NCBI RefSeq assembly: GCF_019599145.1
Contig: NZ_CP080647.1
Location: 7,874,001-7,938,000 of the forward strand
Reading direction: 5' to 3'
Origin: Streptomyces akebiae
GTDB lineage: Bacteria > Actinomycetota > Actinomycetes > Streptomycetales > Streptomycetaceae
Length of the DNA stretch: 64,000 nucleotides
Made by a program: the position numbers and the translations under genes
Notes under the pieces: generated by a model
What the model saw: the letters and a program-made list of their open reading frames with translations, nothing else
What the model was told of the DNA's origin: nothing
Databases searched by the model: none
Part shown: positions 53,270 to 62,340 of the stretch, piece after piece
How positions within the stretch are numbered: the first letter of the stretch is position 1
Layout: every line of letters begins with the position of its first letter

Positions 53270-54055
53270 ATGACACGCAGCGACGCGACCGCCGGCTTAC
53301 CCGGCCCTGCCCCCGGCCCTGTCACCGGCACCGGCACAGCGGCTCTGCTCGGCCGCTTCCTCGACGAACTCCGCGCACTCGCCCCGCTCGCCGTCTGGGC
53401 CCACGGCTCCCTCGGCGGGGGCGACTACCGGGAGGGCCGCAGCGACCTGGACCTGATCGCCGTCCTGGACGGCCCGGTCACCACCCGCACCGCGTGGACG
53501 GCCGGACGACTGCACGCCCGGCTGCGCCACCACCCCCTCGCCGCCCTGCTGCACTGCACCTATCTGACGCCGGCCACGGCGGCCGACGCCGAGCGCAGAC
53601 ACCTCACATGGGCGCACGAGCACCTGTTCCGGCGGACGGTCACCCCGGTCACCCGGCGCGAGCTGCACACCTTCGGCCTGGTCCTGCACGGCGAACCGCC
53701 CGGGGCCCTGGTGCCGCCCGTCTCCGACATCGAGCTGGACGCCTTCGTCGTCCGCGACCAGAAGGAGTTCTGGCGCCCGGCGGTGGACAGGGCCCACCTC
53801 TGGGATCGGGACGTCTGGGTCGACCTCGGACTGCTCACCTTCGCCCGCGCCACCGCCACCCTGCGCGACGGCCGCCTGATCTCCAAGCGCGAGGCCCTGG
53901 ACCTGCTGCCCACGCTGGGCGCGCCCGCCGAGGTGGTCGCGGACATCGCGCGGCGCCGGGACGGCGGACCGAGCGAAGAGGTGCCGTACCGGGCCGAGCT
54001 GACCCGGCTGTTCCTCGGACCCGCGATCGACGACCTGGTGGCCGCGTACGGCTGA
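53270..54055 (+). CDS. Nucleotidyltransferase-fold protein (AadA/DUF4111-like)
   Basis: The 261-residue protein has the nucleotidyltransferase signature GSLGGGDYREGRSDLDLIAV near residues 46-65 (GS then DxD), followed by a helical region like aminoglycoside adenylyltransferase C-terminal domains. AMP or nucleotide transfer to a small molecule is expected from the fold; the substrate is unknown. Leu10 is encoded by TTA (53297-53299), suggesting bldA-dependent, late expression. The ATG start follows the amidohydrolase by 45 bases; it ends convergent with ctaA, with only one base between the stops. Confidence 0.75.
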   Translation: MTRSDATAGLPGPAPGPVTGTGTAALLGRFLDELRALAPLAVWAHGSLGGGDYREGRSDLDLIAVLDGPVTTRTAWTAGRLHARLRHHPLAALLHCTYLTPATAADAERRHLTWAHEHLFRRTVTPVTRRELHTFGLVLHGEPPGALVPPVSDIELDAFVVRDQKEFWRPAVDRAHLWDRDVWVDLGLLTFARATATLRDGRLISKREALDLLPTLGAPAEVVADIARRRDGGPSEEVPYRAELTRLFLGPAIDDLVAAYG

Positions 54056-54056
54056 C

Positions 54057-55112
54057 TCAGCCGCGCGCCGCGACCGGCGCCTGTGCCGCCGGAGCGGGCG
54101 CGTCGACCTCGTCCACCGGCCGTTCCCGCAGCGACAGCAGCACCCGGAGGGTCGCGATCCACACCAGGCACGAGCCGAACATATGGGCGCCGACCAGGAC
54201 CTCGGGGAGGTCGGTGAAGTACTGCACATAGCCGAGGAGGCCCTGCGCGAGGAGGATCAGGAACAGGTCGCGGGTGCGGCGCAGCGGACCGGCGGGGGCG
54301 TCCACGGCCTTGAGCACGAACCACAGGGCGAAGGCCAGCGTCACCACGATCCAGGCCAGCACGGCGTGCAGCTTGGTGACGTTCTCCCAGTTCAACGGGA
54401 TGCGCTCGACCTCGCTGGAGTCACCCGCGTGCGGGCCCGCGCCCGTGACGACCGTGCCCACCGCGATCAGCAGCAGCGTCACGCCGACCAGGACCCACAC
54501 CAACTGCCGCACCGCCTGGCCGACCAGCGGACGCGGGGCCGAGTCGCCCTCGCCGGTGCGGTGCCACATCACGGCGGCGACGGCGATCAGCGCGGTCGAC
54601 AGCATGAAGTGCGCGGCCACCGTGTACGGGTTGAGACCGACCAGCACGACGATGCCGCCGAGCACCGCGTTGCCCATGACGACCCAGAACTGGGTCCAGC
54701 CCAGCCGGGTGAGGTCGCGCCGGTACGGCTTCTGGGAGCGGGCGGCGACGATCGCCCAGCCGACCGCCGCGCACAGCACGTACGTCAGCAGGCGGTTGCC
54801 GAACTCGATGTAGCCGTGGACACCCATCTCACGGGTGGCGGTGAGCGAGTCGTCGGTGCACTTGGGCCAGGTCGGGCAGCCGAGGCCCGACCCGGTGAGC
54901 CGTACGGCACCGCCGGTCACCACGATGACCACCGCCATGACGAGGGCGGCGAGGGCCGCGCGCCGGACCGTTCTGGGGTCCGGGGTCCAGCGTTCGGCGA
55001 TGAAGGCGAGCGGGTTGCGCGCGGCGGAGACGAGGTCGTCACGGGTCACTTTCGGCACGCCCCCCATCGTAGGCCGCCGCTTGTGCACGTATTCACGAGG
55101 GGTGCGGGCCAT
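54057..55112 (-). CDS. ctaA: Heme A synthase, COX15/CtaA family
   Basis: The 351-residue membrane protein with about eight hydrophobic segments converts heme O to heme A by oxidising a methyl group. Typical features are GGAVRLTGSGLGCPTWPKC (with the Cys pair), GYIEFGNRLLTYV, TVAAHFMLSTALI and KLHAVLAWIVV (heme-ligand His). ATG 55110-55112 was selected because AGGAGG lies 7 bases upstream; a shorter start near VPKVTRDDL would fit other Streptomyces annotations. It is 24 bases downstream of the ABC permease, so probably expressed with the transporter. Confidence 0.93.
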   Translation of the reverse strand: MARTPREYVHKRRPTMGGVPKVTRDDLVSAARNPLAFIAERWTPDPRTVRRAALAALVMAVVIVVTGGAVRLTGSGLGCPTWPKCTDDSLTATREMGVHGYIEFGNRLLTYVLCAAVGWAIVAARSQKPYRRDLTRLGWTQFWVVMGNAVLGGIVVLVGLNPYTVAAHFMLSTALIAVAAVMWHRTGEGDSAPRPLVGQAVRQLVWVLVGVTLLLIAVGTVVTGAGPHAGDSSEVERIPLNWENVTKLHAVLAWIVVTLAFALWFVLKAVDAPAGPLRRTRDLFLILLAQGLLGYVQYFTDLPEVLVGAHMFGSCLVWIATLRVLLSLRERPVDEVDAPAPAAQAPVAARG

Positions 55113-55136
55113 TGCCACGCCTCCTGTGACCTGCGG

Positions 55137-55916
55137 CTACTCCCAGCGGAAGAAGCGTGCCGCCGCGCCCAGCCCGAGCACCGCCCACCCGGCGAGAATC
55201 CCGAGGTCGCCCCACGGCACCCCGGCGCCGTGCTGCAGGACGTCCCGCAGCCCGTCCGACAGGGCCGCGATCGGCAGCAGCCCGAGCACGCTCTGCGCCG
55301 CGTCCGGGAACTTCTCCAGCGGGACCACGACGCCACCGCCCACCAGCAGCAGCAGGAAGACGAGGTTCGCCGCCGCCAGCGTCGCCTCCGCCTTCAGCGT
55401 GCCCGCCATCAGCAGACCGAGGCCCGAGAAGGCGGCCGTGCCGAGGACCAGCAGGAGCAGTACGGCGAAGGGGTTCCCGTGCGGGTTCCAGCCCATCGCG
55501 AAGGCGATCACCGTGAGCAGGACGACCTGGAGGGCCTCCGTGACCAGCACGGACAGGGTCTTCGCCGCCATCAGGCCCCAGCGGGGGAGCGGTGAGACCG
55601 CCAGCCGCTTCAGCACGCCGTAGCGGCGCTCGAAGCCGGTGGCGATGGCCTGGCCGGTGAACGCCGTCGACATCACGGCGAGTGCCAGGACGCCGGGCGC
55701 CAGGAAATCGACCGCCTCGCCCTCACCCGTGTCGACGATGTCCACCGAGCCGAACAGCACCAGCAGCAGCGTCGGGATGACGACCGTCAGGAGCAGCTGC
55801 TCGCCGTTGCGCAGCAGCATCCTCGTCTCCAGCGCCGCCTGCGCCGCGATCATGCGGGGGAGCGGGGCGGCCCCCGGCTTCGGTGTGTAGGCGCCCGTGC
55901 CCGTACGCGCGCTCAT
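55137..55916 (-). CDS. ABC transporter permease (ABC-2 / DrrB type)
   Basis: The 259-residue permease has six predicted helices: an N-terminal cytosolic part, then LLLTVVIPTLLLVLFGSVDIV and the ABC-2 family block FERRYGVLKRLAVSPLPRW, and the conserved LLVGGGVVVPLEKFPDAAQSV. It is an exporter subunit pairing with the ATPase encoded upstream; the ATPase stop overlaps its ATG (ATGA at 55913-55916). DrrAB-type exporters move drugs or lipids. The neighbouring ctaA and ctaB suggest a link to cytochrome oxidase biogenesis or heme handling, but this is inference. Confidence 0.87.
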   Translation of the reverse strand: MSARTGTGAYTPKPGAAPLPRMIAAQAALETRMLLRNGEQLLLTVVIPTLLLVLFGSVDIVDTGEGEAVDFLAPGVLALAVMSTAFTGQAIATGFERRYGVLKRLAVSPLPRWGLMAAKTLSVLVTEALQVVLLTVIAFAMGWNPHGNPFAVLLLLVLGTAAFSGLGLLMAGTLKAEATLAAANLVFLLLLVGGGVVVPLEKFPDAAQSVLGLLPIAALSDGLRDVLQHGAGVPWGDLGILAGWAVLGLGAAARFFRWE

Positions 55917-56836
55917 GAACGCAGCTCCTTGCCCGTGAGCTCCAGGAAGACGTCTTCGAGGGTGTGCCGTTCCACCGAGATCCGGTCCGGCATCACCCCG
56001 TGCTGGGCGCACCAGGAGGTGACGGTCGCGAGGAGCTGCGGATCGATCTTGCCGGTCACCCGGTACACACCGGGTGTCGGTTCTTCGGCGGTGGAGTCCG
56101 CCGGCAGCGCCTTCAGCAGGGAGGCGACGTCGAGGGCCGGGCGGCCGGTGAAGCGCAGGGTGTTCTCGGCGCCGCCCCGGCACAGCGCCTCGGGCGACCC
56201 CTGGGCCATGACCCTGCCGCCGTCGATGATCGCGACGTCGTCCGCGAGCTGTTCGGCCTCGTCCATGTAGTGGGTGGTGAGGATGACCGAGACCCCGTCC
56301 GCGCGCAGGTCCCGGACCAGCTCCCAGGTGGCCCGGCGGGCCTGCGGGTCGAGGCCGGCGGTCGGCTCGTCGAGGAAGACCAGCTCGGGCCGGCCGACGA
56401 CGGCCATCGCGAGGGCGAGCCGCTGCTGCTGACCGCCGGAGAGCCGTCGGTACGTCGTACGGCCGCAGCTGCCGAGGCCCAGGCGCTCGACGAGGGCGTC
56501 CACGTCGAGGGGATGGGCGTGCAGCTTGGCCACGTGGCGGAGCATCTCGTCGGCGCGGGCGCCGGAGTAGACACCGCCGGACTGGAGCATCACGCCTATC
56601 CGGGGGCGCAGCGCGGCGGCCTCGCGGACCGGGTCGAGGCCGAGTACGGAGACCGAGCCGGAGTCCGGTTTCCGGTATCCCTCGCAGGTCTCGATCGTGG
56701 TCGTCTTGCCCGCGCCGTTCGGCCCGAGCACGGCGGTCACGCCCACCCCGGCCACCAGGTCCAGGCCGTCCACCGCGGTCTTGTCGCCGTACCGCTTCAC
56801 CAGGGACCGGACCTGGACCACGGGGTCACTTCGCAT
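55913..56836 (-). CDS. ABC transporter ATP-binding protein (DrrA-like)
   Basis: The 307-residue ATPase has the Walker A GPNGAGKTTTIETCEGY, the signature RLSGGQQQRLALAMA, the Walker B LVFLDEPTAGLDPQ and the H-loop TTHYMDEAEQLA, followed by a DrrA-type C-terminal domain that ends HTLEDVFLELTGKEL. The start ATG 56834-56836 is 10 bases after the AAC(3)-like gene stop; a TAGACT 7 bases upstream could be the -10 of a leaderless internal promoter (weak). It is translationally coupled to its permease. Confidence 0.92.
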   Translation of the reverse strand: MRSDPVVQVRSLVKRYGDKTAVDGLDLVAGVGVTAVLGPNGAGKTTTIETCEGYRKPDSGSVSVLGLDPVREAAALRPRIGVMLQSGGVYSGARADEMLRHVAKLHAHPLDVDALVERLGLGSCGRTTYRRLSGGQQQRLALAMAVVGRPELVFLDEPTAGLDPQARRATWELVRDLRADGVSVILTTHYMDEAEQLADDVAIIDGGRVMAQGSPEALCRGGAENTLRFTGRPALDVASLLKALPADSTAEEPTPGVYRVTGKIDPQLLATVTSWCAQHGVMPDRISVERHTLEDVFLELTGKELRS

Positions 56837-56846
56837 GGGCCCGAGT

Positions 56847-57680
56847 CTAGGTACGCGGCCGGGTGCCGAGGCGGGCGGGTCCGGAGATCTCCTCCTCACG
56901 GGGACGGTGCACGGGGAGCCAGCGCTCGGCGTACGCCACCGCGTCGGCCACCGGGAACAGCCGTACGTCCGCCGCGCCCGCCCTGGCCCGCGGGATGCCG
57001 CGGTCGCGTTCGAAGTCGTACCCGAGTTCGTCGAACCGGTCCGAGTCGATCGACACCTCGGTCACCACCTCCCAGCCGTCAGGGCCCGGCCTGCCGACCT
57101 CGACCAGCGGCGCGGGGATCCGGTACTCGGCCAGGTGGAAGCAGGTGCAGGCGTCGTAGCCGGCGCCGAGCAGCAGGACCCGGGCGCCCGCCGCCTCCAG
57201 CCGGGCCAGGGGGCTGCGCTCGCCCAGGCGGCAGTCGGGGGCGTGGTCCGCGAGGATCGCCGCCGCGCCCGGGCCGATCGCCGCGAAGGACGTCTGGGGG
57301 TGTGCGCTGCGCAGGGCGCCCGGCCAGGTCCGCACCGTCTCGGGGACCACCCCGACCCCGCGGGTGGGGGTGAGCGCCGGGTCGTAGCGGGGCATGGTCG
57401 CCCGAATGGTCTCCCACCACTCCTCGGGCACCGGCGGACGCGCCCAGAGCGCGGGGTCCGAGAGGTCGCCGGACTGGCTGGGAACGACCAGGGTGCCGTC
57501 CGGGCCGAGTGCGTCGAGCAGCGCGTGCACGACCGTCACGGCGCCTCCGCAGACCCAGCCGAGCGAGCTGAGCGATGAGTGCACGAGGAGGGTCTCGCCG
57601 GGCTCGACACCGGCGGCGCGCAGGTCCGCCGCCAAGCCGGCGCGGGTGACAAGTGGGCCGGTGGGAGGGGTTGTCGACAT
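56847..57680 (-). CDS. AAC(3)-family N-acetyltransferase
   Basis: The 277-residue protein matches the aminoglycoside 3-N-acetyltransferase family (Antibiotic_NAT): [20 protein letters not shown] near the N-terminus (residues 29-48), [20 protein letters not shown], and [19 protein letters not shown] containing the catalytic His. Members acetylate aminoglycosides or act in biosynthesis; many chromosomal ones have unknown natural substrates, so resistance cannot be claimed. It is upstream of and adjacent to the ABC exporter, possibly co-transcribed. The ATG 57678-57680 has no strong ribosome site. The gene diverges from the sufR-like regulator. Confidence 0.85.
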   Translation of the reverse strand: MSTTPPTGPLVTRAGLAADLRAAGVEPGETLLVHSSLSSLGWVCGGAVTVVHALLDALGPDGTLVVPSQSGDLSDPALWARPPVPEEWWETIRATMPRYDPALTPTRGVGVVPETVRTWPGALRSAHPQTSFAAIGPGAAAILADHAPDCRLGERSPLARLEAAGARVLLLGAGYDACTCFHLAEYRIPAPLVEVGRPGPDGWEVVTEVSIDSDRFDELGYDFERDRGIPRARAGAADVRLFPVADAVAYAERWLPVHRPREEEISGPARLGTRPRT

Positions 57681-57754
57681 GGTGTGGCAGTCTTCCCGAG
57701 CCGCCTTCGCGGCGCCACCGTTTTGATCGATCGGTGATCGTTTCCCCAGGTCAG

Positions 57755-57770
57755 CTTAGGTATGCCTAAG
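57755..57770. promoter_or_regulatory. Inverted repeat CTTAGG-TATG-CCTAAG before the suf regulator
   Basis: Two perfect 6-base arms with a 4-base spacer lie in the divergent gap between the acetyltransferase and the SufR-like gene, about 70 bases before the latter. The half-sites recall iron-box (DmdR/IdeR) sequence TTAGG/CCTAA, but the spacing is shorter than the usual 19-base box. It may be the binding site of the SufR-like protein itself or of an iron regulator. Confidence 0.5.
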
Positions 57771-57840
57771 TGATGCACGGCACCGCCGGTCGCCCGGACG
57801 CGGCTTGCCCAGCTCTGAGGAATTACGCAACAATGGCGTT

Positions 57841-58575
57841 GTGAAAAACGTCGGCGAGGCCCCGCAGGAGGAACTCGCGACCGGTGAGCGGTCCACCCGC
57901 AACCGGGTCGCGCGGTCCATCCTGTCCCACGGCCCGTCCACGGTGGCCGACCTCGCCGGGCGTCTGGGGCTGACCCAGGCGGCTGTTCGTCGGCACCTCG
58001 ACGCACTGGTCTCCGACGATGTCGTCCAACCCCGTGAGCAGCGCGTCTACGGCACGCGTACCCGCGGGCGCCCGGCCAAGGTGTTCGCCCTGACGGCCTG
58101 CGGCCGGGACGCCTTCGACCAGTCGTACGACAAGCTCGCCGCCGACGCGCTCCGCTGGATCGCCGACCAGGAGGGTGGGGAGCAGGCGGTCGCCGCCTTC
58201 GCCCGCGCCCGGGTCGCCGCCCAGGCCGGGGCCTACCGCGCGGCTGTCGAGGCCGCGGACCCCGAAGCGAGGACCGAAGCCCTGGCCAAGGCCTTGAGTG
58301 CCGACGGGTACGCTGCTACGGCACGCAGTGCCCCCCACCCCCACCAGGGTGAGCAGCTCTGCCAGCACCACTGCCCGGTAGCCCATGTCGCCGAGCAGTT
58401 CCCGCAGCTCTGCGAGGCCGAGACCGAGCTCTTCGCCGAACTGCTCGGTACGCACGTCCAGCGGCTGGCCACCATCGCCCACGGCGACGGTGTCTGCACG
58501 ACGTTCATCCCCAGAGTTACCAAGACAGCCAACGACACCGCATCTGCAAGTACCGCCGGGAGGAACCCCGCATGA
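57841..58575 (+). CDS. sufR: SufR-like iron-sulfur winged-helix regulator
   Basis: The protein, about 244 residues, has a winged-helix HTH at about 25-85 ([20 protein letters not shown] then [11 protein letters not shown] and [10 protein letters not shown]). The C-terminal region carries several Cys: [24 protein letters not shown] and GDGVC, the pattern by which SufR-type repressors hold an Fe-S cluster. In Streptomyces and cyanobacteria such proteins repress the suf operon when clusters are sufficient. The start is GTG 57841; an earlier TTG-initiated frame at 57805 is unlikely. Its stop overlaps the sufB ATG (ATGA), so it heads the operon and probably controls its own expression. Confidence 0.87.
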   Translation: MKNVGEAPQEELATGERSTRNRVARSILSHGPSTVADLAGRLGLTQAAVRRHLDALVSDDVVQPREQRVYGTRTRGRPAKVFALTACGRDAFDQSYDKLAADALRWIADQEGGEQAVAAFARARVAAQAGAYRAAVEAADPEARTEALAKALSADGYAATARSAPHPHQGEQLCQHHCPVAHVAEQFPQLCEAETELFAELLGTHVQRLATIAHGDGVCTTFIPRVTKTANDTASASTAGRNPA

Positions 58576-59996
58576 CGCTCCCCATCGAGGAGACTGCCCA
58601 CCCCGAGCTCGAGGGTCTGGGCAACTACGAATACGGCTGGGCCGACTCCGACGTGGCCGGTGCATCTGCCAAGCGCGGTATCAACGAGGACGTCGTCCGC
58701 GACATCTCCGCCAAGAAGAACGAGCCGGAGTGGATGACCAAGCTCCGTCTCAAGGGCCTGCGCCTGTTCGAGAAGAAGCCCATGCCGAACTGGGGCTCGG
58801 ACCTGTCGGGCATCGACTTCGACAACATCAAGTACTTCGTGCGCTCCACGGAGAAGCAGGCGGAGTCCTGGGAGGACCTGCCCGAGGACATCAAGAACAC
58901 GTACGACAAGCTCGGCATCCCCGAGGCGGAGAAGCAGCGTCTCGTCGCGGGCGTCGCGGCCCAGTACGAGTCCGAGGTCGTCTACCACCAGATCCGCGAG
59001 GACCTGGAGGAGCAGGGCGTCATCTTCCTCGACACCGACACCGCGCTCAAGGAGCACCCGGAGCTCTTCAAGGAGTACTTCGGGACGGTCATCCCGGTCG
59101 GTGACAACAAGTTCGCGTCGCTGAACACCGCGGTGTGGTCCGGCGGCTCCTTCATCTACGTGCCGAAGGGTGTGCACGTCGAGATTCCGCTCCAGGCCTA
59201 CTTCCGTATCAACACGGAGAACATGGGCCAGTTCGAGCGGACGCTGATCATCGTCGACGAGGACGCCTACGTCCACTACGTCGAGGGCTGTACGGCTCCG
59301 ATCTACAAGTCGGACTCCCTGCACTCCGCGGTGGTCGAGATCATCGTGAAGAAGGGCGCCCGCTGCCGCTACACGACCATCCAGAACTGGTCGAACAACG
59401 TCTACAACCTGGTCACCAAGCGCGCCGTGGCGTACGAGGGCGCGACCATGGAGTGGATCGACGGCAACATCGGCTCCAAGGTCACCATGAAGTACCCGGC
59501 CGTCTACCTGATGGGCGAGCACGCCAAGGGCGAGACCCTCTCCATCGCCTTCGCGGGCGAGGGCCAGCACCAGGACGCCGGCTCCAAGATGGTCCACATG
59601 GCGCCGAACACCTCGTCCAACATCGTGTCGAAGTCCGTGGCGCGTGGCGGTGGCCGTACCTCCTACCGCGGTCTGGTAGAGATCGGCGAGGGCGCCGCCG
59701 GATCCAAGTCGAACGTGCTGTGCGACGCCCTTCTCGTCGACACCATCTCCCGTTCCGACACCTACCCGTACGTCGACGTCCGTGAGGACGACGTGTCCAT
59801 GGGCCACGAGGCGACCGTCTCCAAGGTCTCCGAGGACCAGCTCTTCTACCTGATGAGCCGCGGTCTGAGCGAGTTCGAGGCGATGGCGATGATCGTGCGC
59901 GGCTTCGTCGAGCCGATCGCGAAGGAACTGCCCATGGAGTACGCCCTGGAGCTCAACCGGCTGATCGAGCTGCAGATGGAAGGCGCGGTCGGCTAA
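58572..59996 (+). CDS. sufB: SufB, Fe-S cluster scaffold subunit
   Basis: The 474-residue scaffold component of the SufBCD complex assembles nascent iron-sulfur clusters. It has [36 protein letters not shown] with a conserved Cys, [16 protein letters not shown] and [15 protein letters not shown], and the C-terminal [17 protein letters not shown]. The length is typical and ATG 58572 overlaps the regulator gene. It forms a beta-helix heterodimer with SufD, driven by the SufC ATPase encoded downstream. Confidence 0.97.
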   Translation: MTLPIEETAHPELEGLGNYEYGWADSDVAGASAKRGINEDVVRDISAKKNEPEWMTKLRLKGLRLFEKKPMPNWGSDLSGIDFDNIKYFVRSTEKQAESWEDLPEDIKNTYDKLGIPEAEKQRLVAGVAAQYESEVVYHQIREDLEEQGVIFLDTDTALKEHPELFKEYFGTVIPVGDNKFASLNTAVWSGGSFIYVPKGVHVEIPLQAYFRINTENMGQFERTLIIVDEDAYVHYVEGCTAPIYKSDSLHSAVVEIIVKKGARCRYTTIQNWSNNVYNLVTKRAVAYEGATMEWIDGNIGSKVTMKYPAVYLMGEHAKGETLSIAFAGEGQHQDAGSKMVHMAPNTSSNIVSKSVARGGGRTSYRGLVEIGEGAAGSKSNVLCDALLVDTISRSDTYPYVDVREDDVSMGHEATVSKVSEDQLFYLMSRGLSEFEAMAMIVRGFVEPIAKELPMEYALELNRLIELQMEGAVG

Positions 59997-60057
59997 GGCC
60001 TGCCCTCCATCACCAGCTAGCGAAATCTGACGTAGGAAAGAGAGCAGACCGACAGCC

Positions 60058-61251
60058 ATGGCTGAGGCTCAGAACATCCCCGTGGGGTCCACCACCGCGG
60101 GCCAGATCGCGGTGGCCGCAGAGTCGACCGTCGCCACGCGCATGAGCGCGCCCCCGTCCTTCGACGTGGCGGACTTCCCCGTGCCGCACGGCCGCGAGGA
60201 GGAGTGGCGGTTCACCCCGCTGGAGCGCCTGCGCGGGCTGCACGACGGCACCGCCGTCGCCACCGGCCCCGGTGTGAAGGTCGACGTCCACGTGCCCGAC
60301 GGCGTCGTCGAGGAGCTCGTCGGCCGTGACGACCCGCGCCTCGGCAAGGCCGGCACCCCCGTGGACCGCGTCGCCGCCCAGGCGTACTCGGCCTTCGAGC
60401 GGGCCGGAGTCGTCTCCGTCCCCAAGGAGACGGTCCTCACCGAGCCGATCCGCATCGCCGTGCACGGCGAGGGCGGCGTGGCCTACGGTCACCAGCTCAT
60501 CGAGCTGGGCAACTTCGCCGAGGCCGTCGTGGTCATCGACCACACGGGCGACGCGGTGATGGCCGCCAACGTCGACTTCGTCCTCGGTGACGGCGCCAAG
60601 CTGACCGTCGTCTCCGTCCAGGACTGGGACGACACGGCCGTCCACGTGGCCCAGCACAACGCCCTCATCGGCCGGGACGCGAGCTTCAAGTCGGTCGTGG
60701 TGACCTTCGGCGGCGACGTCGTCCGCCTCCACCCCCGTGTCTCCTACGCCGGAACCGGCGGCGAGGCCGAGCTGTTCGGGCTCTACTTCACCGACAAGGG
60801 GCAGCACCAGGAGCACCGCCTCCTGGTCGACCACAACACCCCGCACTGCAAGTCGAACGTGGTCTACAAGGGCGCGCTCCAGGGCGACGGCGCCCACGCG
60901 GTCTGGGTCGGCGACGTGCTGATCGAGGCCAAGGCCGAGGGCACCGACACCTACGAGATGAACCGGAACCTGGTCCTCACGGACGGCGCCCGGGTCGACT
61001 CGGTGCCGAACCTGGAGATCGAGACCGGCGAGATCGTCGGCGCCGGACACGCCTCGGCGACCGGCCGCTTCGACGACGAGCAGCTCTTCTACCTGATGGC
61101 CCGCGGCATCCCGGCCGACGAGGCCCGCCGCCTCGTCGTCCGCGGCTTCTTCGCCGAGCTGGTCCAGCAGATCGGTGTGGACGACATCCAGGAACGCCTT
61201 CTCGCGAAGATCGACGAGGAGCTGGAGACCGTGTCTGGATCGGGTCGATGA
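60058..61251 (+). CDS. sufD: SufD, Fe-S cluster assembly subunit
   Basis: The 397-residue SufB/D-family protein is more divergent than SufB: GREEEWRFTPLERLRGLHDG, HHH-free NTPHCKSNVVYKGALQG, SVPNLEIETGEIVGAGHASATG and the family end FDDEQLFYLMARGIPADEARRLVVRGFF. It partners SufB and takes part in iron acquisition. The ATG at 60058 follows a 61-base gap after sufB and its end overlaps the Rieske gene by 4 bases. Confidence 0.95.
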   Translation: MAEAQNIPVGSTTAGQIAVAAESTVATRMSAPPSFDVADFPVPHGREEEWRFTPLERLRGLHDGTAVATGPGVKVDVHVPDGVVEELVGRDDPRLGKAGTPVDRVAAQAYSAFERAGVVSVPKETVLTEPIRIAVHGEGGVAYGHQLIELGNFAEAVVVIDHTGDAVMAANVDFVLGDGAKLTVVSVQDWDDTAVHVAQHNALIGRDASFKSVVVTFGGDVVRLHPRVSYAGTGGEAELFGLYFTDKGQHQEHRLLVDHNTPHCKSNVVYKGALQGDGAHAVWVGDVLIEAKAEGTDTYEMNRNLVLTDGARVDSVPNLEIETGEIVGAGHASATGRFDDEQLFYLMARGIPADEARRLVVRGFFAELVQQIGVDDIQERLLAKIDEELETVSGSGR

Positions 61252-61568
61252 CCACCTACGTACGCGCCTGCGGGCTGAGCGAGCTGGAGGAGGACACCCC
61301 GAAGCGGGTGGAACTCGACGGCACGCCGGTCTCGGTCGTGCGGACCGAGGGCGAGGTGTTCGCCATCCACGACATCTGCTCCCACGCGAACGTCTCGCTC
61401 TCCGAGGGCGAGGTGGAGGACTGTCAGATCGAGTGCTGGCTGCACGGCTCCGCGTTCGACCTCAGAACCGGCAAGCCGTCCGGCCTACCCGCGACGCGCC
61501 CCGTCCCCGTTTACCCCGTAAAGATCGAAGGGGACGACGTGCTCGTCTCCCTCACCCAGGAGTCCTGA
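61248..61568 (+). CDS. Rieske [2Fe-2S] ferredoxin
   Basis: The 106-residue Rieske-fold protein has ICSHANVSLSEG and CQIECWLHGSAFDL, providing the C-x-H and C-x2-H cluster ligands of the NirD/ferredoxin subgroup. It is coupled to sufD (ATGA at 61248-61251) and sits 7 bases before sufC, the typical suf-operon place in actinobacteria. It may give electrons to cluster assembly or sulfur handling; the exact role is not established by sequence. Confidence 0.93.
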   Translation: MTTYVRACGLSELEEDTPKRVELDGTPVSVVRTEGEVFAIHDICSHANVSLSEGEVEDCQIECWLHGSAFDLRTGKPSGLPATRPVPVYPVKIEGDDVLVSLTQES

Positions 61569-61575
61569 GGCACCC

Positions 61576-62340
61576 ATGGCAACGCTTGAAATCCGAGACC
61601 TGCACGTCACCGTCGAGGCCGACAACGCCACGAAGGAGATCCTCAAGGGCGTCGACCTCACCGTGAAGCAGGGCGAGACGCACGCCATCATGGGCCCCAA
61701 CGGCTCCGGCAAGTCGACCCTCGCCTACTCCCTCGCGGGTCACCCGAAGTACACGATCACCGGCGGCACCGTGCTGCTCGACGGCGAGGACGTCCTGGAG
61801 ATGTCCGTCGACGAGCGCGCCCGCGCGGGCCTGTTCCTGGCGATGCAGTACCCGGTCGAGGTCCCGGGCGTGTCCGTGTCGAACTTCCTGCGGACCTCCG
61901 CCACCGCCATCCGCGGCGAGGCCCCCAAGCTGCGCACCTGGGTGAAGGAGGTCAAGGAGGCCATGCAGCGCCTCAACATGGACCCCGCCTTCGCCGAGCG
62001 CAACGTCAACGAGGGCTTCTCCGGCGGTGAGAAGAAGCGACACGAGATCCTCCAGCTGGAGCTGCTCCGGCCGAAGGTCGCGATCCTCGACGAGACGGAC
62101 TCCGGTCTGGACGTCGACGCGCTCCGGGTCGTCTCCGAGGGCGTCAACCGCGTCCGCGAGACCGGCGAGGTCGGCACCCTGCTGATCACGCACTACACGC
62201 GCATCCTGCGCTACATCAAGCCCGACCACGTGCATGTCTTCGCGAACGGCAAGATCGTGGAGTCGGGCGGCCCCGAGCTCGCCGACAAGCTGGAGAACGA
62301 GGGCTACGAGGCATACACGAAGGGTGGCGCATCCGCGTGA
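61576..62340 (+). CDS. sufC: SufC, Fe-S assembly ATPase
   Basis: The 254-residue ABC-type ATPase has Walker A GPNGSGKSTLAYSLAGH, the SufC-specific signature region FSGGEKKRHEILQLELLRPK, Walker B VAILDETDSGLD and the H-loop THYTRILRYIKPD. SufC powers conformational change in the SufBCD complex and is not a transporter. The ATG is at 61576; the stop overlaps the sufS GTG (GTGA). Confidence 0.97.
   Translation: MATLEIRDLHVTVEADNATKEILKGVDLTVKQGETHAIMGPNGSGKSTLAYSLAGHPKYTITGGTVLLDGEDVLEMSVDERARAGLFLAMQYPVEVPGVSVSNFLRTSATAIRGEAPKLRTWVKEVKEAMQRLNMDPAFAERNVNEGFSGGEKKRHEILQLELLRPKVAILDETDSGLDVDALRVVSEGVNRVRETGEVGTLLITHYTRILRYIKPDHVHVFANGKIVESGGPELADKLENEGYEAYTKGGASA

Noticed and set aside
57755..57770. 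Calling the palindrome a true DmdR/IdeR iron box
   Set aside because: Half-sites match but the spacer is 4 bases instead of the longer spacing in the 19-base consensus; reported only as a candidate operator.
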